36,498 nt of DNA from Nocardia exalbida NBRC 100660 (GCF_000308575.1 NZ_BAFZ01000114.1:1-36498); one strand, 5' to 3'; shown: positions 1 to 8,424, numbered from the stretch's first letter. The notes: generated by a model not told the origin, from the letters alone. Numbers and translations: made by a program.

Positions 1-128
1 GTCCGCACCTGTCCCCTGTGTGCCTGCATGCGCCGGCTGTACGAGCCCGCGGGCAACGGCCACAGTCGTCCCGAGGTCGGAGATCGTCTGGTGCACAACG
101 AAATGCGCAGGAGCCCGCGCACTCGACG

Positions 129-1049
129 CTATCCGATCGGCAGCGCGCTCAGTATCGGGCCGTAGGCCCAGTTCAACATGCGCGCGGCGTCGTCCTTCGC
201 GGCGACGTCGCTGTCGGGTGAGCTGTGCAGGACCACACCGATCAGCGGTATTCCTGCCCTGACCGTCTCGAACAGCAGGCAGGTTCCCGCAGCGTCGGTC
301 CATCCGGTCTTGATGCCGATGGTGCCGGGATAGTCGCGTAGCAGCCGGTTCGTGGTCTGCCACGAGTGAGCGCGGTTGCCCGGCCCGGCGGGCACGTGAT
401 AGCTCTGCGCCCCGGCGACGTCACGGAACACCGGCAGGCTCATCGCGCGCAGAGCGAGAGCCACCAGGTCCGCCGGTGTGGAGTAGGTGGAGTGGTCGGT
501 GGGGGTGGGCAGCCCGCTGGGGTCGGTGAAATATGTTCCTGCCAGGCCCATGTGACGCGCAGTGTGGTTCATTTCGGCGATGAAGCCGTCTTGACCGGGA
601 CCGTAGGCGTCGGCAAGGGCGTAGGCGGCGTCACAGCCGGAGGGCAACATCATCGCGTAGAGGAGCTGTCGCGCGGTGAGCACCTCGCCGGGGACCAGGC
701 CTGCGTCGCTTCCGTCATACTCGGCGCAGTAGGCGATGACTTCTCGCGGCACGGTGATGGCCCGATCGAGGTCGCCTGCGTTGATCACGACCAGTGCTGT
801 CATCACCTTCGTGATGCTGGCTATGGGAACCGAGGTGTTCGGCTGTCGCGACCACAGCACCGTGCCGGTAATCCCGTCCGCCAGCGCTGCTCCCGACGCC
901 CGCACCGCGTCCAGCTCAGACGTCGGCCACGGCAACTGGAAATGGGCGTCGCTCACAGCGGGGGCGGCCACGATGCCTTGGCCGACTACCACGACCAGCA
1001 CCCCGGCAACGACAGACTGCAACAATCTGGCAAATGTCCGCATCGCCAT
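129..1049 (-). CDS. Secreted D-alanyl-D-alanine carboxypeptidase (peptidase S11 / PBP5-like)
   Basis: This 306-aa protein should act outside the membrane, trimming the terminal D-Ala from peptidoglycan stem peptides. A hydrophobic N-terminal segment (about residues 8-30, after Arg4) looks like a Sec signal peptide ending near an Ala-rich stretch. The active-site serine tetrad is visible as S78-I-T-K81, and the KTG box is K247-T-G249. The SxN box is unusual: it reads S137-G-C139, with Cys where Asn is usual. The family is known to have a C-terminal extension with an amphipathic anchor, and that part is absent here, so the protein may be fully secreted or held by an uncleaved signal. Translation probably starts at 1049, with an alternative ATG at 1043. 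It lies downstream of the toxin-like gene on the same strand but separated by about 200 bp. The family call is firm; loss of activity is not implied by the Cys alone. Confidence 0.9.
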   Translation of the reverse strand: MAMRTFARLLQSVVAGVLVVVVGQGIVAAPAVSDAHFQLPWPTSELDAVRASGAALADGITGTVLWSRQPNTSVPIASITKVMTALVVINAGDLDRAITVPREVIAYCAEYDGSDAGLVPGEVLTARQLLYAMMLPSGCDAAYALADAYGPGQDGFIAEMNHTARHMGLAGTYFTDPSGLPTPTDHSTYSTPADLVALALRAMSLPVFRDVAGAQSYHVPAGPGNRAHSWQTTNRLLRDYPGTIGIKTGWTDAAGTCLLFETVRAGIPLIGVVLHSSPDSDVAAKDDAARMLNWAYGPILSALPIG

Positions 1050-1160
1050 ATTCTGCTGCCTGAATGCTTAAATCAGCCGGATTTCACCCACCAATTCACG
1101 CATCCCGAGCTTCAGCATCCGAATAGCTAATCTCGATCAGATCGCTCACGGCACCCAATG

Positions 1161-1214
1161 CGTGGCCACTCTCGCGGATCGCGAAGCGCAGACCCCTGCA
1201 CATGGCGACCGGCC
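1161..1214 (-). pseudogene. Decayed fragment of a tuf (EF-Tu) gene
   Basis: These 54 bp align without gaps to 9221-9274, the 3' end of the intact tuf gene, with 46 identical positions. The match includes one uninterrupted 20-bp block (1171-1190) and another of 13 bp (1201-1213). On the minus strand it still encodes the EF-Tu signature GLRFAIRE, but flanking residues have changed (for example DEG to CRG and GGRT to SGHA). There is no start, stop or surrounding EF-Tu sequence. It therefore looks like the scar of a tuf copy or of a recombination event. It sits just downstream of the small acidic gene. Confidence 0.75.
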
Positions 1215-1252
1215 ACTCGCCCGATGTTTTGCGTGCCCTGCCGAGGGCCCAG

Positions 1253-1528
1253 CTACTCGCTGCCGAAGTCCATCCCGTCCAATCCTGCTTCCCGCAGGAT
1301 GCGGGCCAAGGTGTCTTCGTCTACCGGACGCTCCATGGGCTCCGACTCCGAGACCGGGTTTTCTCTCGCGACCGGGAGCATCTCGTCGTAACCGGGGTCG
1401 CCGGGATGGAACTCCTCGAAGCCGCTGTAGAAGACGCCGTCCTCAGTCCGGCCGCGCAAGCGGACGAGGATCGTCTCGCCGTCCTCGGCGAGCATGGGCG
1501 GGCTGGTGTCATCCGAATACGCCGTCAA
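1253..1528 (-). CDS. Very acidic small protein overlapping the toxin-like gene; candidate immunity or partner protein
   Basis: This 91-aa protein has no family I recognise. It has 23 Asp/Glu against 7 Arg and no Lys, so it should be strongly negatively charged. It has no signal peptide or membrane segment and should be cytosolic. The best start is TTG at 1528, which has an AAGGA Shine-Dalgarno five bases upstream. The next in-frame ATG (1495) has no such site. The TTG start places the first 20 bp inside the 3' end of the 1600-aa gene in another frame, implying translational coupling. Small acidic genes in this position after a C-terminal toxin domain are often immunity proteins; that role is an inference from position and charge. 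A chaperone or an unrelated regulator are alternatives. Confidence 0.7.
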   Translation of the reverse strand: MTAYSDDTSPPMLAEDGETILVRLRGRTEDGVFYSGFEEFHPGDPGYDEMLPVARENPVSESEPMERPVDEDTLARILREAGLDGMDFGSE

Positions 1529-4500
1529 AATAATCCTTCAGCCGGTTCGCGAGTTGCCGGTCACCGAGAGCGAAATCGCGAAGCTGCTGCGGACCGTGCA
1601 GCCACGCCGAAAACGCCTCGCCGAACGCTTCGCTGGGTGAATCGTAATAACTGTTCCACTGTTTGCTCTTGCCGATGGACTGGAGCATCACCGAGTGCAG
1701 GTCGCGCCACCCCTGCGAATCGCTGAGCCATTTCCCACCGGTACCGTACGCCGCGTCCACGGCGTGCCCGAATTCGTGCAGAACCACGTTGAGGCTACCG
1801 CCCCGCCCGCCGGAGTTGATCACGATCCGCCGCGGGCCGCCCAGGTATACGCCTCGCACGGTATTCCAGCTCGTCCCAGGTTTGCGGCCGTACGGGGTGC
1901 TGCCTGCCAGGCTTTCCGTACCGGGCAGTTCGAGCATCGGGCGATTTCCGATGACGATCCCGCCCCCCGGAACCGCGTTCATGTGCTCACTGACCCGCGC
2001 GTAGATATGGCTGGGCACGCGAGCGATGTCCTGGACCATCCGCAACGTCTCGGGTGTCCGATCGATGATGTTCACGAATGCGCCGCCCTCGGGTGGCGGA
2101 TAGGCGACGACGAACTCGAACGCGTCCGCCAGCCGCACGCTGTCGCCCGGATGCAGCATGACCTTCGTCCCCGGCTGGACCTGTTTCCCATTGACGTAGG
2201 TGCCGTTCGTCGATCCTTCGTCACGGATCCAGACCCGGCCGGATGGGTGGACGCCGAGACTGGCGTGCCGACGGGATATCGCGTTGGTGTTGGAGAGGTT
2301 GTCGGGCAGTTCCGCGCTGTCCCGGCCGAGCAGCAGCGGCTCGCCACCACGTGTCAAGTCGAGGGACACGTCGCCGTGTACATTGTTCAGCTTCACCGGC
2401 AATGCGCGCGGCACGCTTTCCCGGAGGCCGTCCTCGAATCGCGCCGCCCCCACCCAATCGCCGAGGCGAATCTGGTCGCCCGGGCGCAGGCGCACCGGCA
2501 CGTCCGGATCGACCTTGCGGTTGTCGACCCAGGTCCCTCTGGTCGAGTTCTCGTCGCGCAGATACACGTCGCCGTACTCGTCGCGGTAGATGGTGGCGTG
2601 ACGGCGCGACACCGTCGTGTTCTCGGCCAGGTGATCCGCCATCGGCGAGTCCTGCCCACGGCCGATCACCAGCTCCTCGCCGCGCCGCAGGCTTAGCGGG
2701 GGCAGACTCTCGTCGTCGGACAATCTCAACTGCAGCGGCGCTTCTTCGCCCACCTGGAGTCTGCTGGACACCTCGCCGAAGGTCACCTTGTCTCCGGGGT
2801 TCAGGTACCGCTTCTCCCCCGCCGGGATGGTCTCGTCGTTGACCTTGGTTCCGATCCAGCTGTCTCCGTCCGGGTCGCGCACCCAGACACGACCGTCTAG
2901 ATCGCGCCCGACGACCACTTCCCTGCCCGGCCTTCCGATCACCATCGCATGACCGTTGAGCGCACTGGTGTCGACGGACACCTCCTGGCCCGGTGCGAGG
3001 CGAATCGGAAGCTTGCGCTTGAACGCGTCGAAATGCAGTTCGGCAGGTGGATGCTGGGGCGGCGCCTCGCCACCGATGCGGGCGGTGCCGACGTAATCCG
3101 GACCGATCCCCAGATTGTCGCCTTCGGCGAGGGTCACTCTTTGGTTCGGAGCGATGCGGTCCCCGTTGACCCATACCCCTTCGGAACCCGGGTGGTCCCG
3201 GATCCACAGTCGGCCGTCGTGGTCCAAGCCGAGAGTCGCGTGTCGTTCGCCGACATTGGGGACCCCGCGCAATTGAGACGCGAACGGTGAGTTCTGGTCG
3301 GTACCGATCACGACCGTTTCTCCCGGCGCGAGCCGCACCGGTGTCGCGTCCGCGCCACTCCCGATTCGCACGCGGACCGGATCGACCTCGATCGTCGCAT
3401 CCGTCGGGACGAATTGCGCCGTACTGTCATACCAGCCGAGGCGCAGGTCGTCCCCCGGCTCCAGTATCCGGCGCTCGCCCGTGCCGAGCCGATCGCCGTT
3501 GACTCTGGTGCCGTTGCTGGAATCAGCGTCCCGGATCCATACCCGGCCGTTCTCATCCATGCCGACGATCGCGTGGCGTCGCGAGATACTCTCGCGCCCG
3601 GGCGCTTCGGGGTGCACCATCCCACGACCGATCTCGATCTCCTGGCCGCGGTGGAGCTTCAGAACGGGTCCGTCGTTGCCGAACAGTCGCACCTCGGCCA
3701 TCTGACGCTGGAACGTGACGCCGAGTTCCAGATCGCGACTGAACATGACGTCTTGGCCGTCGTAGATCCGCACCCAGCGACCGTCGGTCAGCTGTTTACC
3801 GTCGACGAAGGTGCCGTTCATCGAGTTGTCGTCTCGAAGCAGGACGTGGCCTTGCTCGTCCACCGTTATAGTCGCGTGGCGGCGCGAAACTCGCTCGCCT
3901 GCCATGTGTTCCAGCAGCGCGCCGTCACCACGACCGAGCACGTACTCCTGGCCTGGAATCAGGCGAAGCTGAAGGCGCGCGTTGTCGGGGCCGTTCAGCA
4001 CCATGTCGACGTAGCCACCGTCGGGATGACGGTAGAACTGGGTGAATCCGGCGGGAGGGGCATCCGCCGCGAGCCTGTAGCCGTCCTGGCTCGCCGGTTG
4101 GTCGTGTAGCTCGACCCGCGGCTGCGGCCGTGTCGGCGGGCCGTCATACGTCGGTTCGTCGGTCCGCGCGCGAGGCGTCGGATCATTGGGCGTCGCCGGA
4201 GCCTCATCGGCTGTCGACTGACGCCCGGCCGGGTTCGCCTCATCGACCGGAGGACGCGGACTCGACTCGTCCGGAACCCGCGAATCGTCCCGCACCGGCG
4301 GCCGACCATCCGAGGCCACCTCGTCGACCGGGACCCGCGGCGTCAGCTCCTCCTGCCGCACGAGCGGGCCATCGGCATTCCGTGGCAGCGGCGGCGGCTG
4401 GTCGCTGCGGCCGCGTGGCGCGACCGCCGAGCCGCTGACCTCGTTACCGCGCGGTGTGGGCGGTCTGCTGTCGCGCCCATACGCGTCGGTCCCCGGCGGC

Positions 4501-6311
4501 CGGTCTTGTCGTGGCGTGACGGACACCGCACGCCCGTCACCAGGGACCATTCCCGGCGCGGAGCCGGGGGACTGCGGTGACACGGGCGGCAGGACCCCAC
4601 GCCCGGCGTCACCACCACCACCCGCGGCATGATCCTCCAACGCGGTCATCCGCTGGAGCATGCCGTCGTACCAGTCCCGATGGCCCGCGGCGTGGAAGAC
4701 CGGGCTCAGCTCTTCGACCCGCTGCCGGATCTCGTGCAGTTCCGGTCGAGTAAGAGTGTGGTCGTTCCACAGGATTTCGGAGTTGTCTCCGTAGCGCAGG
4801 AAGTTCTCCGCGAAGGGCCCGGCGACATACTGCGCGTCGGGGAAGTTCTCGAATGCGCGGCTGTGGTCTATTCCCCACACGTTCCCGGCCGGGTCGACCA
4901 TCCAGTTATCGCTATTGCGATCGGGCATTCGTATCAGCACGTCCATGACGCCTTGGCGCATTCCGGTAGGACCGCTGATGACGTCCGGCGGGAACGCCCT
5001 TCGCGGATACGTGTCCGCCGCCACCGTGCCGGGCACGACCTCCATGTAGACGTGGTCGCCGATGACATGCACCGCGGGCACCCGTGCGCCCACCGCGTCG
5101 CCGACCAGCGAACTCAGGAATTCCGCGTGTGCGTGTTGCGGATCGGAGACCACCTTGTGGATCACCTCGGTGCCGTCGTGGAAGACGAGCCGCTCCACCA
5201 CTTTCGCCGACTTGCCCTCGGTGGTGAATCGCTCGATCGCCTCCACCCGCGGTGGTTCACCCGAGCTCAACAGCTCATTGACGCGTGACGCGAATTCCCA
5301 GTGGCGCAGACCGAGTCGAGGTGCGTCGCTTTCGGAACGCACCGCGTTGCGGCCCGCGGCGTGGACTCGGATCGCACTACCCGCCGCGCCGACGAACCCG
5401 CTGCCGAAGCCGGTGATCGCGGATTCGCGAACCATCTTGAACAGATCACCGAGGCTGTGGATCTCGTCCAGGTGGATCAGTACCGAGGGCACCGCACCGG
5501 CCAGACCACCCGCGAGGCCGCCGGCGCCGCCGAGCAGCATCGTGCCGCCCAAGTGCGCGGCGAGCCGGCCGGAGGGACTGACCGCTCTGCCGCGCGTCCA
5601 GCCCAGCACGCGCGGCGCGAGCCTGCGCCCGACCTCCGCACCCGCAACGCCGCCGACCACACCACCCAGGAGCATTTCCAAGAAGGCGCCCACGTCGAAC
5701 TTGTCGCGCACGCCGGCCTCGAGGTCCCACAGCTGTGCGCCACCACTGATCGCGGCACTTGTCAGAAGCCCGATCTTCGCCGCGTGGACTGCGGTGTGCA
5801 GCGCGGCTCGTTCCGCCGCGCCCGCGACCGCCCGCTCGCCCACCTCCGCGGCCAGTCGCGCAGCCGCGGCGGCCATCGCCTGCTCGGCCTCGATCCGATC
5901 GATCAGCGCCTTCGCGCCACCACCTTGGAAGAACAGCAGTGCGTCATAGGCCAATTGAGCCGCCAGCGCGATCCCCATCGCGGTCAGCAGATGTTGCGTC
6001 TGAACAGCCGAATCGGCGACGTCGTGGCACTGCTTGCCCAGGCTCTGACACACCGCCGCCTGATCACGCATGGATTTCACGACCACACCGTGGCGTTCGA
6101 TCAGCGCCGTCGACGTGGCGCCCTCAACGGCCTGCTCGGTGCCCGCCGCCTCGGTCTCGTATCGGTCGGCCGAGTTGTTCAATTCACCGGACGCCACCAG
6201 GTACGCGTCGCCATTACGACGCATTCCGTCGACGTCGGTCTCCGGCCAGTGGCCGAGGACCAATTCCCGTACAGCCGAGGGCACCTCGGCCAGCAAACCG
6301 CTCGATTCCAT
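1509..6311 (-). CDS. WXG100-like / PI3/4-kinase-like / six-FHA / lethal-factor-like metalloprotease protein (predicted polymorphic toxin)
   Basis: This is a 1600-aa modular protein. Residues 1-130 are a helical WXG100-like region resembling the N-termini of CpnT/TNT-type exported toxins. Residues 205-305 are Gly/Ala-rich and hydrophobic. Residues 355-560 resemble a PI3/4-kinase-like domain, with K386, a D464-R-N-S-D-N469 catalytic-loop match and D482 followed by H483. Residues 560-750 are a Pro-rich linker. Residues 775-1405 hold six FHA modules. Modules 1, 2 and 6 keep GR, SRRH and NGT; module 5 keeps GR and SRRH but has RGT in place of NGT; modules 3 and 4 are degenerate. The C-terminus has H1512-E-F-G-H1516 and E1561 in an EAFGEAF context. 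The second His to Glu spacing is 45 residues, as in anthrax lethal factor (H690 to E735). The start at 6311 has a GGGAGG site eight bases upstream. The architecture suggests type VII export and delivery of a zinc protease; export, substrate and kinase activity are inferred. The next gene overlaps by 20 bp. Confidence 0.85.
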   Translation of the reverse strand: MESSGLLAEVPSAVRELVLGHWPETDVDGMRRNGDAYLVASGELNNSADRYETEAAGTEQAVEGATSTALIERHGVVVKSMRDQAAVCQSLGKQCHDVADSAVQTQHLLTAMGIALAAQLAYDALLFFQGGGAKALIDRIEAEQAMAAAAARLAAEVGERAVAGAAERAALHTAVHAAKIGLLTSAAISGGAQLWDLEAGVRDKFDVGAFLEMLLGGVVGGVAGAEVGRRLAPRVLGWTRGRAVSPSGRLAAHLGGTMLLGGAGGLAGGLAGAVPSVLIHLDEIHSLGDLFKMVRESAITGFGSGFVGAAGSAIRVHAAGRNAVRSESDAPRLGLRHWEFASRVNELLSSGEPPRVEAIERFTTEGKSAKVVERLVFHDGTEVIHKVVSDPQHAHAEFLSSLVGDAVGARVPAVHVIGDHVYMEVVPGTVAADTYPRRAFPPDVISGPTGMRQGVMDVLIRMPDRNSDNWMVDPAGNVWGIDHSRAFENFPDAQYVAGPFAENFLRYGDNSEILWNDHTLTRPELHEIRQRVEELSPVFHAAGHRDWYDGMLQRMTALEDHAAGGGGDAGRGVLPPVSPQSPGSAPGMVPGDGRAVSVTPRQDRPPGTDAYGRDSRPPTPRGNEVSGSAVAPRGRSDQPPPLPRNADGPLVRQEELTPRVPVDEVASDGRPPVRDDSRVPDESSPRPPVDEANPAGRQSTADEAPATPNDPTPRARTDEPTYDGPPTRPQPRVELHDQPASQDGYRLAADAPPAGFTQFYRHPDGGYVDMVLNGPDNARLQLRLIPGQEYVLGRGDGALLEHMAGERVSRRHATITVDEQGHVLLRDDNSMNGTFVDGKQLTDGRWVRIYDGQDVMFSRDLELGVTFQRQMAEVRLFGNDGPVLKLHRGQEIEIGRGMVHPEAPGRESISRRHAIVGMDENGRVWIRDADSSNGTRVNGDRLGTGERRILEPGDDLRLGWYDSTAQFVPTDATIEVDPVRVRIGSGADATPVRLAPGETVVIGTDQNSPFASQLRGVPNVGERHATLGLDHDGRLWIRDHPGSEGVWVNGDRIAPNQRVTLAEGDNLGIGPDYVGTARIGGEAPPQHPPAELHFDAFKRKLPIRLAPGQEVSVDTSALNGHAMVIGRPGREVVVGRDLDGRVWVRDPDGDSWIGTKVNDETIPAGEKRYLNPGDKVTFGEVSSRLQVGEEAPLQLRLSDDESLPPLSLRRGEELVIGRGQDSPMADHLAENTTVSRRHATIYRDEYGDVYLRDENSTRGTWVDNRKVDPDVPVRLRPGDQIRLGDWVGAARFEDGLRESVPRALPVKLNNVHGDVSLDLTRGGEPLLLGRDSAELPDNLSNTNAISRRHASLGVHPSGRVWIRDEGSTNGTYVNGKQVQPGTKVMLHPGDSVRLADAFEFVVAYPPPEGGAFVNIIDRTPETLRMVQDIARVPSHIYARVSEHMNAVPGGGIVIGNRPMLELPGTESLAGSTPYGRKPGTSWNTVRGVYLGGPRRIVINSGGRGGSLNVVLHEFGHAVDAAYGTGGKWLSDSQGWRDLHSVMLQSIGKSKQWNSYYDSPSEAFGEAFSAWLHGPQQLRDFALGDRQLANRLKDYFDGVFG

Positions 6312-6646
6312 CGCAGCTTGCCTCCCGGCACCCTCACAGTCGCTGCGAGACTATCTAGACATAACGGACCGCGCGAACTATTCCCAACTGTGGCGATAAG
6401 CCCGACCAGGAGAGATACCGGCCGACAGGCAGCGCGACACGGTCACGAACTGTTCAGAATGCAACTACCGGAGGAGACAGCAATTCGAACCTTTATCTCC
6501 GAACCCAGCATTCCGCCAGACAATACTTTCGGGGGCCCGGGGAGGTGTGGCCGCGATCGAACGCTCCGTGCGGCGGCGGTCTCACCGCAGGCGAGAAATG
6601 CGACCGCGCTGCCGCGACAATGGATCGCAGTACGTAGGGAGCAGGT
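6312..6646. promoter_or_regulatory. Divergent intergenic region between the two WXG100-type genes
   Basis: These 335 bp hold no convincing gene and must carry the promoters of both flanking genes. The part near 6350-6400 is locally AT-richer than its surroundings. A ribosome site (GGGAGG, minus strand) serves the left gene. A GGGAG element a few bases before the GTG at 6647 serves the right gene. No operator palindrome stood out. Confidence 0.5.
6358..6387 (-). promoter_or_regulatory. Possible promoter of the 1600-aa toxin-like gene
   Basis: On the minus strand a TTGGGA hexamer (6382-6387) lies 18 bp before TATGTC (6358-6363). This is a plausible sigma-A-type -35/-10 pair about 46 bp upstream of the start codon. 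It is a pattern match only. Confidence 0.3.
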
Positions 6647-8353
6647 GTGGGCGAGAAATTTTCGGTCGACCCGGATAAGTTGCGCGATCACGCACCGCGG
6701 TTCGACCAGATCGGGGCGGATGTGGCGGCTACCGTGCGGAAGCTGCGCACTGCCCTGGCGGGGGAAGGCGAACCCTGGGGCAAAGACGATGCCGGCCACG
6801 CGTTCGCCGAATCCTACGTTCCGGAATACCAACGGACGATGACCGACTTGAACAGCCTCGTCGAGGCCCTCCAACAGGCCGGCACCGATCTGCGCCACCT
6901 CGCGGAGAACTTCGAGAACCAGGACCGGGCCATCGGGCAGCGTATCCACAACGCCGCCGATGGAATCCGGAACGATCCGGCCGCGCTTCCAGTGCGTGTC
7001 GACGCCGGCCCCACCCATCGGCTCGACCCCAGCGCCGCGGACGTACCCACCGCCGCCGCGCAGCCGTTCGCGGGATCTCCCGTGCCCACTGCGGCCGTCT
7101 CGGCGCCGGCGCCGAGACAACCGACTTCCGACGCCGGCTCACCGGCTGATCGGGCACCGCTCTCGTCTGCGCCACCCGCTCGAACCCCGGGCACGCCCGG
7201 CGACGAGTCCGCCTCGGGTCAACGGCCGGGCCAGGCCGAGGGGAATCCGAACGGCGCCGATCATCGCGGCACCGAGCAGCCGGGCTCACCCGGCCCGAGT
7301 GTGAACCCGGCTCATCGGGCGGATGCCGCGCTCACCCGGCCCGCACCGGACAATCGGCCGTCGTCGCCGTGGACGAGAACCAATGCCGAAACGAGGCGAA
7401 CCGCTGCCTCGCAAGCCGCCGCCACGCCATCCGCCGCGAAGCAATCCGCCGCGCCGGGGTCGAGCACACCGTGGTCCAACACCGCAGGTCGACCGCCGAG
7501 AGTGTCCGCCCCGGACGCGGGCACACCCAGTTCTCCGCCGCGGATGCCCGGCCGACCCACCGCACGACCCGATCGGAAAGACGAGAAACCGGACCGGAAG
7601 GTGAACGCCTCCGGCGAGTCGATCGCGGCCCGTCTGGCCAGAGAACTGGCCGAGCGCCACGGCGTGCGAGCCTTCGGCTTCGACACTCCGGGTGTAGCGG
7701 TAGAGGTACTGACCGAGATCGTCGCCGCAGTGGACGACGTGCTGCCGCGATACCCGCAGATAGCCCTGCGCGCCATCGGGATCGAGGAACTGACCGACGG
7801 TGAAACGGCTCTGCTGGAATGGGATTCGGTCACCGCACCGGACGCAGCGCGCGACTTCGATGGCGCTCCCGATCAGCACCTTCCGGGGGCGGCCGAAACG
7901 CTGCCTACCGCACGTATCGTGCTGGCGCTGCGTGCTGCCACCGATCCCCGGCAATTGCAGCGAACCGTCACCACGGCCGACAACGCGGGCCTGCTCGCGC
8001 CGGGATGCGCACGGCGGCCGGTGTACTCGTCGATCGTGCGAGAACTCGGTAGAGCGCTCGACGGGGCAGGCCGCTTCCGTGCTCGCGACGCCGCGCGGCG
8101 TGCGCTGCTGACGGCGTATCTACCGCAGCTGAACCCGGAGGACAAGAGCTCGCTGAATCGCACGGTGGCCGGCTTCCAGGAATGGCGGTCGCGGTTGAGC
8201 GGCCACAGCTTCGACCGCGGGCGGTTTCAGCCCGCCGCCGCGCTCGCCGAGGCCTTCACCGACGTCGTCCTCAACGCCACACAGGCCGCGCCGCCCGCGC
8301 AGGTGCTGCACCACCTGCTGGTCACCACCGCGAACTCCCCCGCATGCCAATGA
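6647..8353 (+). CDS. WXG100 protein with Pro/Ser-rich linker and degenerate metalloprotease-like C-terminal domain
   Basis: This 568-aa protein starts at GTG 6647 behind a GGGAG element. Residues 1-105 form a WXG100-like helical pair with a W44-G45 turn, pointing to type VII secretion. Residues 110-320 are a low-complexity Pro/Ala/Ser/Arg linker. Residues 322-568 look like a protease-type fold: V464-R465-E-L-G-R469-A-L-D sits where related actinobacterial proteins would have HExGH followed by ALD, and A-L-A-E535-A-F supplies the downstream glutamate. Both zinc-binding histidines are replaced by Arg, so zinc hydrolysis is unlikely. There is no signal peptide. It is transcribed divergently from the 1600-aa gene, and the two share the WXG100-like head plus protease-like tail plan. 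It may be a decoy, an adaptor or an inactivated effector; its role is unknown. Confidence 0.75.
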   Translation: MGEKFSVDPDKLRDHAPRFDQIGADVAATVRKLRTALAGEGEPWGKDDAGHAFAESYVPEYQRTMTDLNSLVEALQQAGTDLRHLAENFENQDRAIGQRIHNAADGIRNDPAALPVRVDAGPTHRLDPSAADVPTAAAQPFAGSPVPTAAVSAPAPRQPTSDAGSPADRAPLSSAPPARTPGTPGDESASGQRPGQAEGNPNGADHRGTEQPGSPGPSVNPAHRADAALTRPAPDNRPSSPWTRTNAETRRTAASQAAATPSAAKQSAAPGSSTPWSNTAGRPPRVSAPDAGTPSSPPRMPGRPTARPDRKDEKPDRKVNASGESIAARLARELAERHGVRAFGFDTPGVAVEVLTEIVAAVDDVLPRYPQIALRAIGIEELTDGETALLEWDSVTAPDAARDFDGAPDQHLPGAAETLPTARIVLALRAATDPRQLQRTVTTADNAGLLAPGCARRPVYSSIVRELGRALDGAGRFRARDAARRALLTAYLPQLNPEDKSSLNRTVAGFQEWRSRLSGHSFDRGRFQPAAALAEAFTDVVLNATQAAPPAQVLHHLLVTTANSPACQ

Positions 8354-8363
8354 AAATGCGGGG
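8338..8363 (+). terminator. Hairpin spanning the stop codon of the WXG100/pseudo-protease gene
   Basis: CCCCGCAT (8338-8345) pairs perfectly with ATGCGGGG (8356-8363) across a 10-base loop that contains the TGA stop (8351-8353). No T-tract follows, as is common in actinobacteria. Confidence 0.45.
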
Positions 8364-8424
8364 AGCGCGACGGCCCGGTCCGCGAAGGCGAATTCGACTG
8401 CGGCGCAGAGATATTGTGAGCAGC

